31,884 bases of DNA from Bacteroidales bacterium (GCA_004551865.1 SFPR01000028.1:1-31884); one strand, 5' to 3'. Positions 20,070 through 29,567 are shown, counted from the stretch's first letter. Translations and numbers: made by a program. Notes: generated by a model not told the origin, from the sequence alone.

Positions 20070-22220
20070 CTATTTTCTTGCAGCCAAAAGCAATTCCAAC
20101 ATCTTGGTTGCACTTTGTGCTATGATGGTGCCGGGTCCGAAGATTGCAGCTGCTCCTGCTTTGTACAAGAAATCGTAGTCTTGCGGAGGTATAACTCCTC
20201 CAACCACAACCATTATGTCTTCTCTGCCGAGTTTCTTCAATTCTTCAATTACTTGAGGAACCAAGGTCTTGTGTCCTGCTGCCAACGAACTTACACCAAG
20301 TATGTGAACGTCGTTCTCAACAGCTTGTTTTGCACTTTCGGCAGGGGTTTGGAACAATGGTCCCATATCGACATCAAATCCGAGGTCTGCATATCCTGTT
20401 GCCACAACCTTTGCTCCTCTGTCGTGTCCGTCTTGTCCCATCTTTGCTATCATGATACGAGGTCTTCTTCCCTCTATCTTTGCAAACTCATCGCACAACT
20501 GTTGTGCTTTCTTGAAGTCTGCGTTGTCTTTTGTATCTGCACTGTACACGCCTGAAATAAGATTGATTTTTGCTTTGTATCGTCCGAAATGTTTTTCCAA
20601 TGCATAAGATATTTCGCCAAGAGATGCTCTCTTTCTTGCACAATCGATTGACATTTCCAAAAGGTTGCCTTTGCCTGTTGCTGCAACGTTTGAAAGAGCT
20701 TCCAATGCCGATTGAACATCTGCTTCGTTTCTTTCGGCTCTCAATTTTGCCAAACGTTTGATTTGTGCTTCTCTTACTGCCGTATTGTCTATCTCCAATG
20801 TATCGATTGTGTCTTCACTTTCCAAACGATATTTGTTTACTCCCAAGATTGTGTCTTTACCCGAGTCTATTCTTGCCTGCTTTCTTGCCGATGCTTCCTC
20901 AATTCTCATCTTTGGAATACCGCTTTCGATTGCAGCTGCCATACCTCCGAGCTTTTCTACTTCTTGAATGTGTCCCCATGCTCTGTGTGCAATTTCATGG
21001 GTGAGGCTCTCAACATAGTAGCTTCCTGCCCATGGATCTACGCTGCGGCAGATGTTGGTTTCTTCTTGAAGATATATCTGGGTATTTCTTGCAATACGGG
21101 CAGAGAAATCTGTTGGCAATGCGATAGCTTCGTCCAATGCATTGGTGTGTAGCGATTGTGTGTGTCCCAATGCTGCTCCCATTGCTTCAATACATGTTCT
21201 TCCGACGTTGTTGAACGGATCTTGCTCAGTCAATGACCAGCCTGATGTCTGACTGTGAGTACGCAATGCAAGTGATTTAGGGTTTTGTGGATTAAATTGC
21301 TTAACCAACTTAGCCCACAACATTCTTGCTGCTCTCATCTTTGCAATTTCCATGAAGTGATTCATGCCTATTGCCCAGAAGAACGACAAACGTGGTGCAA
21401 ATTGATCGACGCTCATGCCTGCGTTTATACCTGCTCTGATGTATTCCAAGCCGTCTGCCAAGGTGTAAGCCATCTCTATGTCACAAGTTGCACCTGCTTC
21501 CTGCATGTGGTATCCCGAAATAGAGATAGAGTTGAACTTAGGCATATTCTTTGATGTGTATTCAAAGATGTCGGCAATAATTTTCATTGATGGTTTTGGA
21601 GGATAGATATAGGTGTTACGCACCATAAATTCCTTCAAAATGTCGTTTTGGATTGTTCCCGATAGCTTGTCTTGCGATACTCCTTGTTCTTCGGCTGCTA
21701 TGATGTAGAATGCAAGGATTGGAAGAACTGCTCCGTTCATTGTCATCGAAACTGACATCTTGTCCAACGGAATTTGGTCGAACAATATCTTCATGTCCAA
21801 AATCGAATCGACTGCCACTCCGGCTTTACCAACGTCTCCAACAACTCTTTCGTGGTCTGAGTCATATCCTCTGTGAGTTGCAAGGTCGAACGCTACCGAA
21901 AGACCTTTTTGTCCTGCTGCTATGTTTCTGCGGTAGAACGCATTGGATTCTTCAGCTGTGGAAAAACCTGCATACTGACGGATTGTCCATGGTCGCATTA
22001 CGTACATGGTGGAATAAGGTCCGCGAAGGTTTGGAGCTATGCCGGCTGCATAGTTGAGGTGTTCCATACCCTCAAGGTCACACTTGCCATACACCGGTTT
22101 AACCGGTATTTGTTCTGGTGTCAGCCATGACTTTTCATTACCGACAGCCTTTTCCCATTCTCCAAAGTCGCCTGCGGGTGCGAACGACTTGAAGTCGATG
22201 TTTGTGAAATTTGGTCTCAT
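20070..22220 (-). CDS. Methylmalonyl-CoA mutase, large subunit
   Basis: This enzyme interconverts succinyl-CoA and methylmalonyl-CoA with adenosylcobalamin, a step of propionate production in Bacteroidota. The 716-residue protein has the TIM barrel with TMYVMRPWTIRQYAGFSTAE (CoA and active-site segment), FDLATHRGYDSDH, SISGYHMQEAGA and RTHSQTSGWSLTEQDP. The C-terminal cobalamin-binding domain has DGHDRG with the cobalt-ligating His near residue 599, then GVSSLAAGH and VVVGGVIPPQDY. It is the catalytic subunit (mutB/McmA type). The small subunit, often adjacent in this phylum, is not next to it: a divergent gene lies upstream. A promoter lies at 22288-22295 and a terminator at 20020-19986. Confidence 0.97.
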   Translation of the reverse strand: MRPNFTNIDFKSFAPAGDFGEWEKAVGNEKSWLTPEQIPVKPVYGKCDLEGMEHLNYAAGIAPNLRGPYSTMYVMRPWTIRQYAGFSTAEESNAFYRRNIAAGQKGLSVAFDLATHRGYDSDHERVVGDVGKAGVAVDSILDMKILFDQIPLDKMSVSMTMNGAVLPILAFYIIAAEEQGVSQDKLSGTIQNDILKEFMVRNTYIYPPKPSMKIIADIFEYTSKNMPKFNSISISGYHMQEAGATCDIEMAYTLADGLEYIRAGINAGMSVDQFAPRLSFFWAIGMNHFMEIAKMRAARMLWAKLVKQFNPQNPKSLALRTHSQTSGWSLTEQDPFNNVGRTCIEAMGAALGHTQSLHTNALDEAIALPTDFSARIARNTQIYLQEETNICRSVDPWAGSYYVESLTHEIAHRAWGHIQEVEKLGGMAAAIESGIPKMRIEEASARKQARIDSGKDTILGVNKYRLESEDTIDTLEIDNTAVREAQIKRLAKLRAERNEADVQSALEALSNVAATGKGNLLEMSIDCARKRASLGEISYALEKHFGRYKAKINLISGVYSADTKDNADFKKAQQLCDEFAKIEGRRPRIMIAKMGQDGHDRGAKVVATGYADLGFDVDMGPLFQTPAESAKQAVENDVHILGVSSLAAGHKTLVPQVIEELKKLGREDIMVVVGGVIPPQDYDFLYKAGAAAIFGPGTIIAQSATKMLELLLAARK

Positions 22221-22287
22221 TTATCAGAAGTATTTAATTATTACTCTTTTACATCTGCCGACTTTGATAAACCGGCATTTCAGCTTG

Positions 22288-22295
22288 CAAAATTA
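22288..22295 (-). promoter_or_regulatory. -7 element of the mutase promoter
   Basis: The minus strand reads TAATTTTG followed by CA, matching TAnnTTTG, about 68 bases before the start. The same octamer is used before rimP. The leader contains a small TGCCG/CGGCA hairpin. A -33 box is not clear. Confidence 0.55.
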
Positions 22296-22476
22296 CTTCT
22301 TTTATTTGAACTTGGCAATAAAAAATGCGATAAATCGAACCAAGAGGCCATTCAAGTGCCGGATTTTCAAAAAAAAGCTCTATCAAAATGACTATTTTTC
22401 GTCGCCGACACTTTCTGCCTCAGCAAACAAAAACAACAATAATCAGTATGGCTTTCATTCTATAAATCAACAGCTT

Positions 22477-22560
22477 ATCAAAACGCCGAATTATTCTGCC
22501 AAAACGCCGAGTTATGCGAGTGAAACGCCGAGTTATTTTAACAAAACGGGCTTTGATTTT
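22477..22560. repeat. 21-bp phased AAACG repeat array, locus C
   Basis: CAAAACGCCGAATTAT, CAAAACGCCGAGTTAT, GAAACGCCGAGTTAT and CAAAACGGGCTTT have their C at 22484, 22505, 22526 and 22547, all exactly 21 bases apart. This is the best conserved of the three arrays: three units share ACGCCGARTTAT. It lies in the 398-base gap between the divergent mutase and patatin genes, about 60 bases before the patatin start. The remainder of that gap holds the mutase promoter and AT-rich DNA with no other feature I can name. Confidence 0.75.
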
Positions 22561-22618
22561 TTGCCAAACAATATATGACATTGTTTTTTCGTTTTGCTCT
22601 CGAAATGATTGGATTATA

Positions 22619-25015
22619 ATGGCTACGAAGTTGTCCGAAGTGTTGTCGTCTGCAAGTGGCGGGGGCAAGTTTTTTGCCGCCTTGTTGCTGTGTTTTTGTA
22701 TGTTACAGCCTCATGAGAGCTTCTCGACACCTGATAGTCTTCGCTGCCAAAAGGTGGGCTTGGTTCTCAGTGGCGGAGGTGCAAGAGGTGTGGCTCATTT
22801 AGGAGTGTTGAGAGCTTTGGAAGAGGCTCAAATTCCTGTGGATTATGTGTGCGGAACGTCAATGGGGGCTATCATGGGAGCTTTATATGCCTCAGGTTAC
22901 TCGGTCGATGAGATTGAGAAGATTTTCTATTCGGAAGAATTTCAGTATTGGCTGACCGGCGAGATTGAAGACAAGTATGTATGGTTTTTCAAGAAGTCTG
23001 TACGTTCGCCAAAGATGCTCTCGGTGGCATTCGACACAAAAAACAAGTTCTCTCTCCAACTTCCCACAAGCATAATGGACCCTGTACAGATGGATTATGC
23101 TTTCTTAGAAATATTTTCCTCTGCAACCACTGCTTGTAACGGAGACTTTGATAGTTTGATGATTCCTTTTTTCTGTGTAGCTTCCGACATTGAGGATAAT
23201 AAAGAGAGTGTGAGAACATCGGGAGACCTCGGGCTTTCGGTCAGAGCCTCAATGACTTTTCCTTTTGTCTTTTCCCCAATAGAGCTTGACGGAAAGATTA
23301 TGTTTGACGGAGGAATGTACAACAATTTTCCTGCAAAGCACATGTTGGAAACCTATCACCCCGATATAATCATTGGTGTGAAAGTGGCAGGTAACTTTCC
23401 TCCTCCCAAGGAAGGCAATATGCGTTCCTATTTGGAGAATATGCTCACCACATCTTCAGACTATAATGTATATTGTGCAAATAGTGTTTTGATAGAGCCA
23501 AACCTTGGTTCGACAGGAGTAATGGAGTTTGACAAGATGAGGGAATGCGACCGTGCGGGGTATGATGCTGCAATAGAGAAAATACCTCTTATCAGAGAGT
23601 TTCTGCTCGACAGCATCAGCAAAGAAGAAGTCGATGCCAAAAGAGCTGCTTTCAATGCAAAAAAGCCTCCTTTGGAAATATCGGCAGTAAGCATACAGGG
23701 AGCAAACGGCAAACAAAAACAATACATTTCTTCCGTCATGACGCACAATGAGGACATTGCTCTCGAAACCTCCACCTCCAACATCAAGGCTCTCAAATCT
23801 AACTACATATCTCTGTATTTAGACGATAACATAATGAAGGTTCAACCCGAATTGAAGTACAACAAATACTTCAAAAGCTACATCTTAAACATCAAGGTAA
23901 AGACCAACAGTCTTGTCAAGGCACATTTAGGAGGCATGATTTCGACCAATCCTACCAATTATATATATACCGGACTTAGTTACAACTTTCTTGCCCGACA
24001 CGCCTTCGATTTCAAAACCAACTTGTACCTTGGCAGATACTACAATGCCGCATCGTTCAAAGTCAGGGTCGATTTTGCATCACAACACCCTCTTTTCATG
24101 GAGACGGACGTCAATCTGAACAAATGGAACTTTTTCAGAGTTCGTTCGGGTGTTTTTTCCTATTCGCCGGTTAATTACTTGGAACAAGCAGAAAACAATG
24201 CACGCATCACAATCGGCATGCCGCTCGGAATAAAAGACAAACTGCTATTCACAGCAGGCATAGGCACAATAAGAGACAAGTACTTCAAACAAGACTATGG
24301 CATAAAACTCGGAGATACTCCCGACATGACACACTTTAACCACCTTGCCATAGGTCTGAAAGAAGTATATAGTACAATGGACGACGACCAATTTCCGACA
24401 AAAGGAAACTATCACCTGCTCTCACTCCAATTTGTCGATGGCAAAGAACGAAGCACCTCAAACAATGCAGAAGGCGGACAAAACGTCTATCGTGCAGAAC
24501 ACAGCTGGTTTCAAATCAAAATGTGTTCTCGTACATACGTCGATATTACAGACAACTTTCAGTTCGGCATGAGAGCCGATTTGTTCTACTCTTTCCAAGA
24601 TTTGTTTGAGACATACAAGTCAAGCCTGCTCAATGCAGGGGTTTATGCTCCCACATTCGAGACACTGACACAATACCTTCCCGAATACAGAGCCAATCAG
24701 TACCTTGCATTCGGCGTTGGTAACATTTTCTCCGTGCCTTCAGTGCTAAACATCAATCTTTCTTTCAGATATGCAGCCTATATCTTTGTTCCGTTCAGGC
24801 AAATCCTGAGCGACGACAATGCAATACCATACTATGGTGAGTTCTTTCACACTGCCTACTTTGCAGCCTCAACTTCCGTTGTTCTCAGAACTCCTGTAGG
24901 ACCACTCAGCCTTGCCCTATCCTATCACCAACGAGATGACAAAAACATCAATCCTTTATCGCTCTCACTCAGCTTTGGTTACGCAATCTTCAACCCCAGA
25001 AACATAGACAAATAA
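22619..25015 (+). CDS. Patatin-like phospholipase with outer-membrane barrel domain
   Basis: A 798-residue protein from ATG 22619; an earlier ATG at 22514 falls in the repeat array and is less likely. A hydrophobic segment near 17-28 fits a signal peptide. The patatin domain (about 45-330) has the oxyanion loop GGGARG at 52-57, the nucleophile elbow GTSMG with Ser81, and the Asp of DGG at 230, so the Ser-Asp dyad is complete. The C-terminal 400 residues resemble a POTRA-like segment followed by a BamA/TamA-type beta barrel. This layout is known from PlpD-type (type Vd) proteins. I infer a lipase/phospholipase in the outer membrane. The next gene overlaps its stop by one base. Confidence 0.93.
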   Translation: MATKLSEVLSSASGGGKFFAALLLCFCMLQPHESFSTPDSLRCQKVGLVLSGGGARGVAHLGVLRALEEAQIPVDYVCGTSMGAIMGALYASGYSVDEIEKIFYSEEFQYWLTGEIEDKYVWFFKKSVRSPKMLSVAFDTKNKFSLQLPTSIMDPVQMDYAFLEIFSSATTACNGDFDSLMIPFFCVASDIEDNKESVRTSGDLGLSVRASMTFPFVFSPIELDGKIMFDGGMYNNFPAKHMLETYHPDIIIGVKVAGNFPPPKEGNMRSYLENMLTTSSDYNVYCANSVLIEPNLGSTGVMEFDKMRECDRAGYDAAIEKIPLIREFLLDSISKEEVDAKRAAFNAKKPPLEISAVSIQGANGKQKQYISSVMTHNEDIALETSTSNIKALKSNYISLYLDDNIMKVQPELKYNKYFKSYILNIKVKTNSLVKAHLGGMISTNPTNYIYTGLSYNFLARHAFDFKTNLYLGRYYNAASFKVRVDFASQHPLFMETDVNLNKWNFFRVRSGVFSYSPVNYLEQAENNARITIGMPLGIKDKLLFTAGIGTIRDKYFKQDYGIKLGDTPDMTHFNHLAIGLKEVYSTMDDDQFPTKGNYHLLSLQFVDGKERSTSNNAEGGQNVYRAEHSWFQIKMCSRTYVDITDNFQFGMRADLFYSFQDLFETYKSSLLNAGVYAPTFETLTQYLPEYRANQYLAFGVGNIFSVPSVLNINLSFRYAAYIFVPFRQILSDDNAIPYYGEFFHTAYFAASTSVVLRTPVGPLSLALSYHQRDDKNINPLSLSLSFGYAIFNPRNIDK

Positions 25016-25665
25016 TGATAAAAACGAACAATATTAACAAGACCTACGGCAACCTCCATGTGCTTAAAGACATCAACCTTGCGGTTACTCCTTGCGAGAT
25101 AGTAACCCTTGTAGGTGCTTCGGGAGCAGGCAAGACCACATTGCTTCAAATCATCGGCACTTTGGACTCTCCGGACAGCGGTCAGGTATGGATAAACGAT
25201 AAATTGACAACCGAAATGAACGACAAGGCACTCTGCGAGTTCCGAAACAAGGAAATTGGATTTGTCTATCAGTTTCATCACCTTTTTTCGGAGTTTACGG
25301 CACTTGAAAACGTGATGATGCCTGCCCTTATCGGCGGACAAAGCCGCAAAGATGCCGAAGAAAAAGCTAAAGAGTTGCTCGATGTAATGCACTTGTACGA
25401 AAGAGCCGACCACAAGCCCAACCAACTCTCGGGAGGCGAACAACAAAGAGTGGCAATCGCCAGAGCATTAGTCAATTCGCCCTCGGTGATACTTGCCGAC
25501 GAACCAAGCGGCAACTTAGACAGCAAAAACGCAATGGAACTCCACGAATACTTTTTCAAGCTCCGCGAAACATACAAACAAACTTTCTTGATAGTAACCC
25601 ACAATGAAGAGTTGGCAAGAATGTCTGACAGAAAAATTGAAATGCAAGACGGAAAAATAATATGA
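25015..25665 (+). CDS. ABC transporter ATP-binding protein, LolD type
   Basis: A 216-residue ATPase with Walker A GASGAGKTT (near 34-42) and Q-loop VYQFHHLFSEFTALENVMMP. The signature LSGGEQQRVAIARAL, Walker B VILADEPSGNLD and the switch His in VTHNE follow. The FHHL-type sequence after the Q-loop and the overall length match LolD/MacB-type ATPases, which power lipoprotein release or other envelope export with a LolC/E-like permease. No permease gene is adjacent here. It overlaps both neighbours (TAATG and ATGA), so it is in an operon with the patatin and the methyltransferase. Confidence 0.9.
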   Translation: MIKTNNINKTYGNLHVLKDINLAVTPCEIVTLVGASGAGKTTLLQIIGTLDSPDSGQVWINDKLTTEMNDKALCEFRNKEIGFVYQFHHLFSEFTALENVMMPALIGGQSRKDAEEKAKELLDVMHLYERADHKPNQLSGGEQQRVAIARALVNSPSVILADEPSGNLDSKNAMELHEYFFKLRETYKQTFLIVTHNEELARMSDRKIEMQDGKII

Positions 25666-26420
25666 AACAAACAGATACACAGTTAATTTACGGCTTACGT
25701 CCTGTAATGGAGGCAGTAAAGTCGGGTAAAGGGATAGACAAAATTTTTGTTCAAAGCAACTTGCAAGGCAAATTGTACCTTGAGTTAAAGAACATGATTG
25801 CTCAAAGTGAGGAAACAATCTCTGTTCAATATGTTCCGGCAGAGAAACTTGACAGATTGACAGGTAAACAAAACCACCAAGGGGTTGCAGCACAGCTTTC
25901 GCTCATCGAATATCACGACATTGAGCAGATAATCACCCGAACCAAACAAAAGGGAGAAGCACTCTTCCTTTTGATGTTGGATAGTATCACAGACGTGAGA
26001 AATCTCGGTGCAATAGCCCGCAGTGCAGAGTGTGCGGGAGTGCATGCACTGATATTGCCACGACAATCCACAGCCCCCGTAAACCAAGATGCCGTCAGAA
26101 CTTCGGCAGGGGCTTTGTTGCGATTGCCCGTATGCAGAATTGACAATCCGAAGACGTTTTTGAACCTCTTAAAATCATATAGTATCACAACATACGTTGC
26201 AAGCGAGAAAGCTCAAGAGGATTACACTTCCATGAAAGCCGAAGAAGACCTTATGATTATCATGGGTAATGAAGAAAAAGGAGTTAATCCTCAGATTGTC
26301 AAGCAGGCAGATAGACTTGTAAAGATACCTGTAAAAGGTAGCATCGAGAGCTTGAACGTATCTGTTGCCGCAGGAATAATGATGTATGAAGTAGTGCGTC
26401 AGCGAGAAAAAGGACTGTAA
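25662..26420 (+). CDS. rlmB: 23S rRNA 2'-O-methyltransferase, SpoU/TrmH family (RlmB-like)
   Basis: A 252-residue SPOUT methyltransferase that would use S-adenosylmethionine to methylate a ribose in 23S rRNA (G2251 in E. coli). The N-terminal substrate-binding domain (residues 1-75, IYGLRPVMEAVKSGKGIDKI) is typical of RlmB. The knotted catalytic domain carries motif 1 (LDSITDVRNLGAIARSAECA), motif 2 (MIIMGNEEKGV) and motif 3 (KGSIESLNVSVAAGIMMYEV). The start overlaps the LolD stop by four bases. The exact target nucleotide is inferred from family resemblance. Confidence 0.9.
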   Translation: MKQTDTQLIYGLRPVMEAVKSGKGIDKIFVQSNLQGKLYLELKNMIAQSEETISVQYVPAEKLDRLTGKQNHQGVAAQLSLIEYHDIEQIITRTKQKGEALFLLMLDSITDVRNLGAIARSAECAGVHALILPRQSTAPVNQDAVRTSAGALLRLPVCRIDNPKTFLNLLKSYSITTYVASEKAQEDYTSMKAEEDLMIIMGNEEKGVNPQIVKQADRLVKIPVKGSIESLNVSVAAGIMMYEVVRQREKGL

Positions 26421-26444
26421 AAAAGCGAACCAAACTTTTATTCC

Positions 26445-26476
26445 TTTGGCTGCACGGCTCAAAAGTATTATCTTTG
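26445..26476 (+). promoter_or_regulatory. Promoter of the dihydrouridine synthase gene
   Basis: TTTG at 26445-26448, a 20-base spacer and TATCTTTG at 26469-26476 followed by CAG. The predicted transcript start near 26483 leaves only about 16 bases before the TTG start at 26499 and excludes any upstream start. Confidence 0.7.
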
Positions 26477-26498
26477 CAGCCGAAACATTGAAACAGCC

Positions 26499-27494
26499 TT
26501 GGAAATTAGAGAAATATTAAAAGATTTTTCTGTGGGGCTTTCTCCAATGGAGGCAGTTACCACTCCGGTGTTCAGACACATCTGCAAAAGATACGGAGCT
26601 GATGTCTTGTTCAGCGAATTTATCTCTTCGGACGCTCTGTTCCGCAATGTGGAGTCTTCAATCAAGAAGATGACCTTTTCGGAAGAGGAACGCCCTGTTG
26701 CAATTCAAATTTTCGGCAACAAGGAAGAGAGTTTGTGTGAGGCAGCAAAACTTGCCGAGCAGGCAAATCCAGACTTTATTGACATAAATTGGGGTTGTCC
26801 CGTAAGGAAGATTGCAGGCAAAGGCTGCGGAAGTGGTATTCTCAACGACATTCCAAAGATGATAAGCCTGACTGCAGCAGTTGTCAAGGCAGTGAGAATT
26901 CCGGTGAGCGTCAAGACCCGTATAGGATACAGCGATGAGGATAAGCCCATTGTGGAAGTTGCAGAGAGATTGCAGGACGTTGGAGTGCAGCTTCTGAGCA
27001 TTCACGGCAGAACACGCTCTCAAATGTACAAAGGCTCGGCAGACTGGACGCTTATAGGCAGAGTGAAAGACAATCAGCGAATGCACATACCTATCTTTGG
27101 CAACGGAGACATAGATTCGGCAGAAAAGCTCATGGAATACAAAAACCGATATGGTGTGGACGGCATTCTCATAGGCAGGGCTGCAATGGGTAATCCCTTC
27201 ATCTTCGCTCAGTCAAAACAGCTCTTGGAAGGAAAAACAATCACCCCCATATCGGTCAAAGAAAGAGTGAAAGTATGCAAAGAACACTTGGAAGGGTTAC
27301 GTCGTTGGAGAGGAGAACGCTATGCTCTTTTGGAAATGAGGAAATTCTATTCGGGATACTTCAAAGAATTAAAAAATTTCAAGCCTTACAGAATACAACT
27401 CGTTACAACAAACAGCTATGACGAAATTGAAGCAATTTTAAGTAGTGTGGAAGATAATTTGGAGTACGACCAAGTGATGCAAAACAACAAATAA
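26499..27494 (+). CDS. tRNA-dihydrouridine synthase (Dus family), TTG start
   Basis: This FMN enzyme reduces uridine in tRNA with NADPH. The 331-residue protein has the barrel start GLSPMEAVTTPVFRHICKRY, QIFGNKEE, and the catalytic Cys100 in DINWGCPVRKI. RTRIGYSD-like KTRIGYSDEDKPI, IHGRTRSQMYKGSADWTLIG and GNGDIDSAEK follow, then DGILIGRAAMGNPFIF for FMN phosphate. The start codon is TTG at 26499: the first ATG in frame is residue 17 and would remove the first barrel strand, and the promoter excludes a start further upstream. It probably leads a unit with uvrB, 50 bases downstream. Confidence 0.93.
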   Translation: MEIREILKDFSVGLSPMEAVTTPVFRHICKRYGADVLFSEFISSDALFRNVESSIKKMTFSEEERPVAIQIFGNKEESLCEAAKLAEQANPDFIDINWGCPVRKIAGKGCGSGILNDIPKMISLTAAVVKAVRIPVSVKTRIGYSDEDKPIVEVAERLQDVGVQLLSIHGRTRSQMYKGSADWTLIGRVKDNQRMHIPIFGNGDIDSAEKLMEYKNRYGVDGILIGRAAMGNPFIFAQSKQLLEGKTITPISVKERVKVCKEHLEGLRRWRGERYALLEMRKFYSGYFKELKNFKPYRIQLVTTNSYDEIEAILSSVEDNLEYDQVMQNNK

Positions 27495-27544
27495 AACAAT
27501 CCTAATCAAGGTTTTGGAAACAATATAACAGAAAAAGGAAGCAA

Positions 27545-29551
27545 ATGGACTTTAAGCTGAAATCAGATTTTGAGCCGACAGGCGACCAACCTCAGGCAAT
27601 AGCACAGTTGGTCAAAGGATTGAAAGAAGGAATACCCGCACAAGTATTGCAAGGCGTTACCGGAAGCGGCAAGACCTTCACTATTGCCAACGTAATTCAA
27701 CAGCTGAACAAGCCCACCTTGGTAATGAGCCACAACAAGACCCTTGCGGCACAACTATACAGCGAGTTCAAGAACTTTTTCCCCGACAATGCGGTCGAAT
27801 ACTTCGTTTCATACTACGACTACTACCAACCCGAAGCCTACATTGCACAAACAAACACCTACATTGAGAAAGACCTTTCGATTAACGACGAATTGGAGAA
27901 GCTAAGACTTTCTGCTGCCTCTGCCCTATTGTCGGGTCGCAAAGATGTGATTGTAGTCAGTTCGGTTTCTTGCATATATGGTATCGGCAACCCCGAAGAT
28001 TTTGCCAACGGAACGATACACCTTAGCATCGGACAGACCTTGGAGAGAAGCAAATTCCTGCTCGACTTGGTCGATAGTCTGTATTCTCGCAACGAAATAG
28101 AGTTCGGAAGAGGCAAATTCAGAGTAAAAGGAGATGTTATCGACATCTTCCCTCCCTATTTGGACTATGCCTACCGACTAATCTTTTGGGACGAAGAGAT
28201 TGAAGCAATGGAAACGATTGACCCTGTGAGCGGTTGCAAAATCGAAAGCCTCAACGAAATGGTCATCTATCCTGCCGGCAACTTCCTTACCAACAAAAAC
28301 ACCCTACCGCAAGCCCTCAGACAAATCCAAAGCGATATGTTCCTAAGGTGCGAAGAGTTTAGAGACAGCGGACGATTGCTCGAAGCCAAACGATTGGAAG
28401 AAAGAGTAAACAACGATTTGGAGATGCTACAAGAACTCGGCTATTGCAGCGGAATAGAGAACTACTCACGATACTTTGACGGTCGCAAACCCGGTTCAAG
28501 ACCCTTTTGCCTGATTGACTATTTCCCCGATGATTTTCTGATGGTGATTGACGAAAGCCATGTTACGGTACCTCAAATAAGAGCAATGTTCGGAGGAGAC
28601 CGTTCACGCAAGAGTTCTCTTGTTGAATACGGCTTCCGACTCCCTTCTGCATTTGACAACAGACCTTTGAAGTTTGAAGAGTTTCAATCACTTCAAAACC
28701 AAACAATATACATTTCGGCAACCCCTGCCGACTTTGAGATTGAACAAGCCGACGGAGTGATTGTCGAACAAATTATTCGCCCCACGGGACTGCTCGACCC
28801 TCCTATTGAAATTCACCCTGCACGCAATCAGGTCGATGACTTGTTGGAAGAAATTGACAAAGTTGTCGGAAAGCATGAAAGAGTCTTGGTTACAACCCTG
28901 ACAAAACGAATGGCAGAAGAGCTGAGTCGATACCTGACCAATGTAGGAGTAAGAAACAAATATATACACTCCGATGTGGAAACATTAGAAAGAGTGGAAA
29001 TAATGCAGGAATTGAGAGAAGGAGTGTTCGATGTGCTTATCGGAGTAAACCTATTGAGAGAAGGTCTTGACCTTCCCGAAGTAAGCCTTGTTGCAATACT
29101 CGATGCCGACAAAGAAGGCTTTTTGAGGAGTGACAGAGCATTGATACAAACCATAGGACGTGCAGCAAGAAACATTTCGAGCAAAGCAATACTATATGCA
29201 GACAAGATAACAGACAGCATGAAAAGAGCCATTGCCGAAAATACTCGCAACCGAGAAAAGCAGCAAGCATACAACACCGCACACGGAATTGTACCCCGAC
29301 AAGTATACCGTGCCATTGGAGGACCAATCACCCAAGACAACTCAACAGAACGCCGAAATAAATCGACAACTTTTGAAAACACACCAAACTCTGCAGCAAA
29401 GCATAAAACCACTACGAAAGACATAGACAAACAAATAAGACAATTAGAAAAACTCATGCAGCAAGCAGCAGCCGAACTCAACTTTATGGACGCTGCAATG
29501 TACAGAGACCAAATAAAAAAGCTCAAAGAAGAAAAGAAATCAATTAAATAA
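27545..29551 (+). CDS. uvrB: Excinuclease ABC subunit B
   Basis: UvrB is the damage-verifying helicase-like subunit of nucleotide excision repair, loaded by UvrA and recruiting UvrC. The 668-residue protein has Walker A GVTGSGKT at 37-44 and the beta hairpin with FVSYYDYYQPEAYI that clamps DNA. LMVIDESHVTVPQ (Walker B), ISATPADFE, VLIGVNLLREGLDLPEVSL and QTIGRAARN follow. The C-terminal UVR motif (LEKLMQQAAAELNFMDAAMY) binds UvrC. The length and all motifs are normal. mnmE starts 16 bases downstream, so co-transcription is likely. Confidence 0.98.
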   Translation: MDFKLKSDFEPTGDQPQAIAQLVKGLKEGIPAQVLQGVTGSGKTFTIANVIQQLNKPTLVMSHNKTLAAQLYSEFKNFFPDNAVEYFVSYYDYYQPEAYIAQTNTYIEKDLSINDELEKLRLSAASALLSGRKDVIVVSSVSCIYGIGNPEDFANGTIHLSIGQTLERSKFLLDLVDSLYSRNEIEFGRGKFRVKGDVIDIFPPYLDYAYRLIFWDEEIEAMETIDPVSGCKIESLNEMVIYPAGNFLTNKNTLPQALRQIQSDMFLRCEEFRDSGRLLEAKRLEERVNNDLEMLQELGYCSGIENYSRYFDGRKPGSRPFCLIDYFPDDFLMVIDESHVTVPQIRAMFGGDRSRKSSLVEYGFRLPSAFDNRPLKFEEFQSLQNQTIYISATPADFEIEQADGVIVEQIIRPTGLLDPPIEIHPARNQVDDLLEEIDKVVGKHERVLVTTLTKRMAEELSRYLTNVGVRNKYIHSDVETLERVEIMQELREGVFDVLIGVNLLREGLDLPEVSLVAILDADKEGFLRSDRALIQTIGRAARNISSKAILYADKITDSMKRAIAENTRNREKQQAYNTAHGIVPRQVYRAIGGPITQDNSTERRNKSTTFENTPNSAAKHKTTTKDIDKQIRQLEKLMQQAAAELNFMDAAMYRDQIKKLKEEKKSIK

Positions 29552-29567
29552 CAATAATACAATAGGA

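Noticed and set aside
22477..22560. CRISPR array
   Set aside because: Units are 21 bases in total with only about 6-15 conserved bases and no separate spacers; no cas gene is in the window.
22514..22618. Upstream ATG start for the patatin gene
   Set aside because: The added 35 residues come partly from the repeat array and would place basic, non-signal sequence before the signal peptide.
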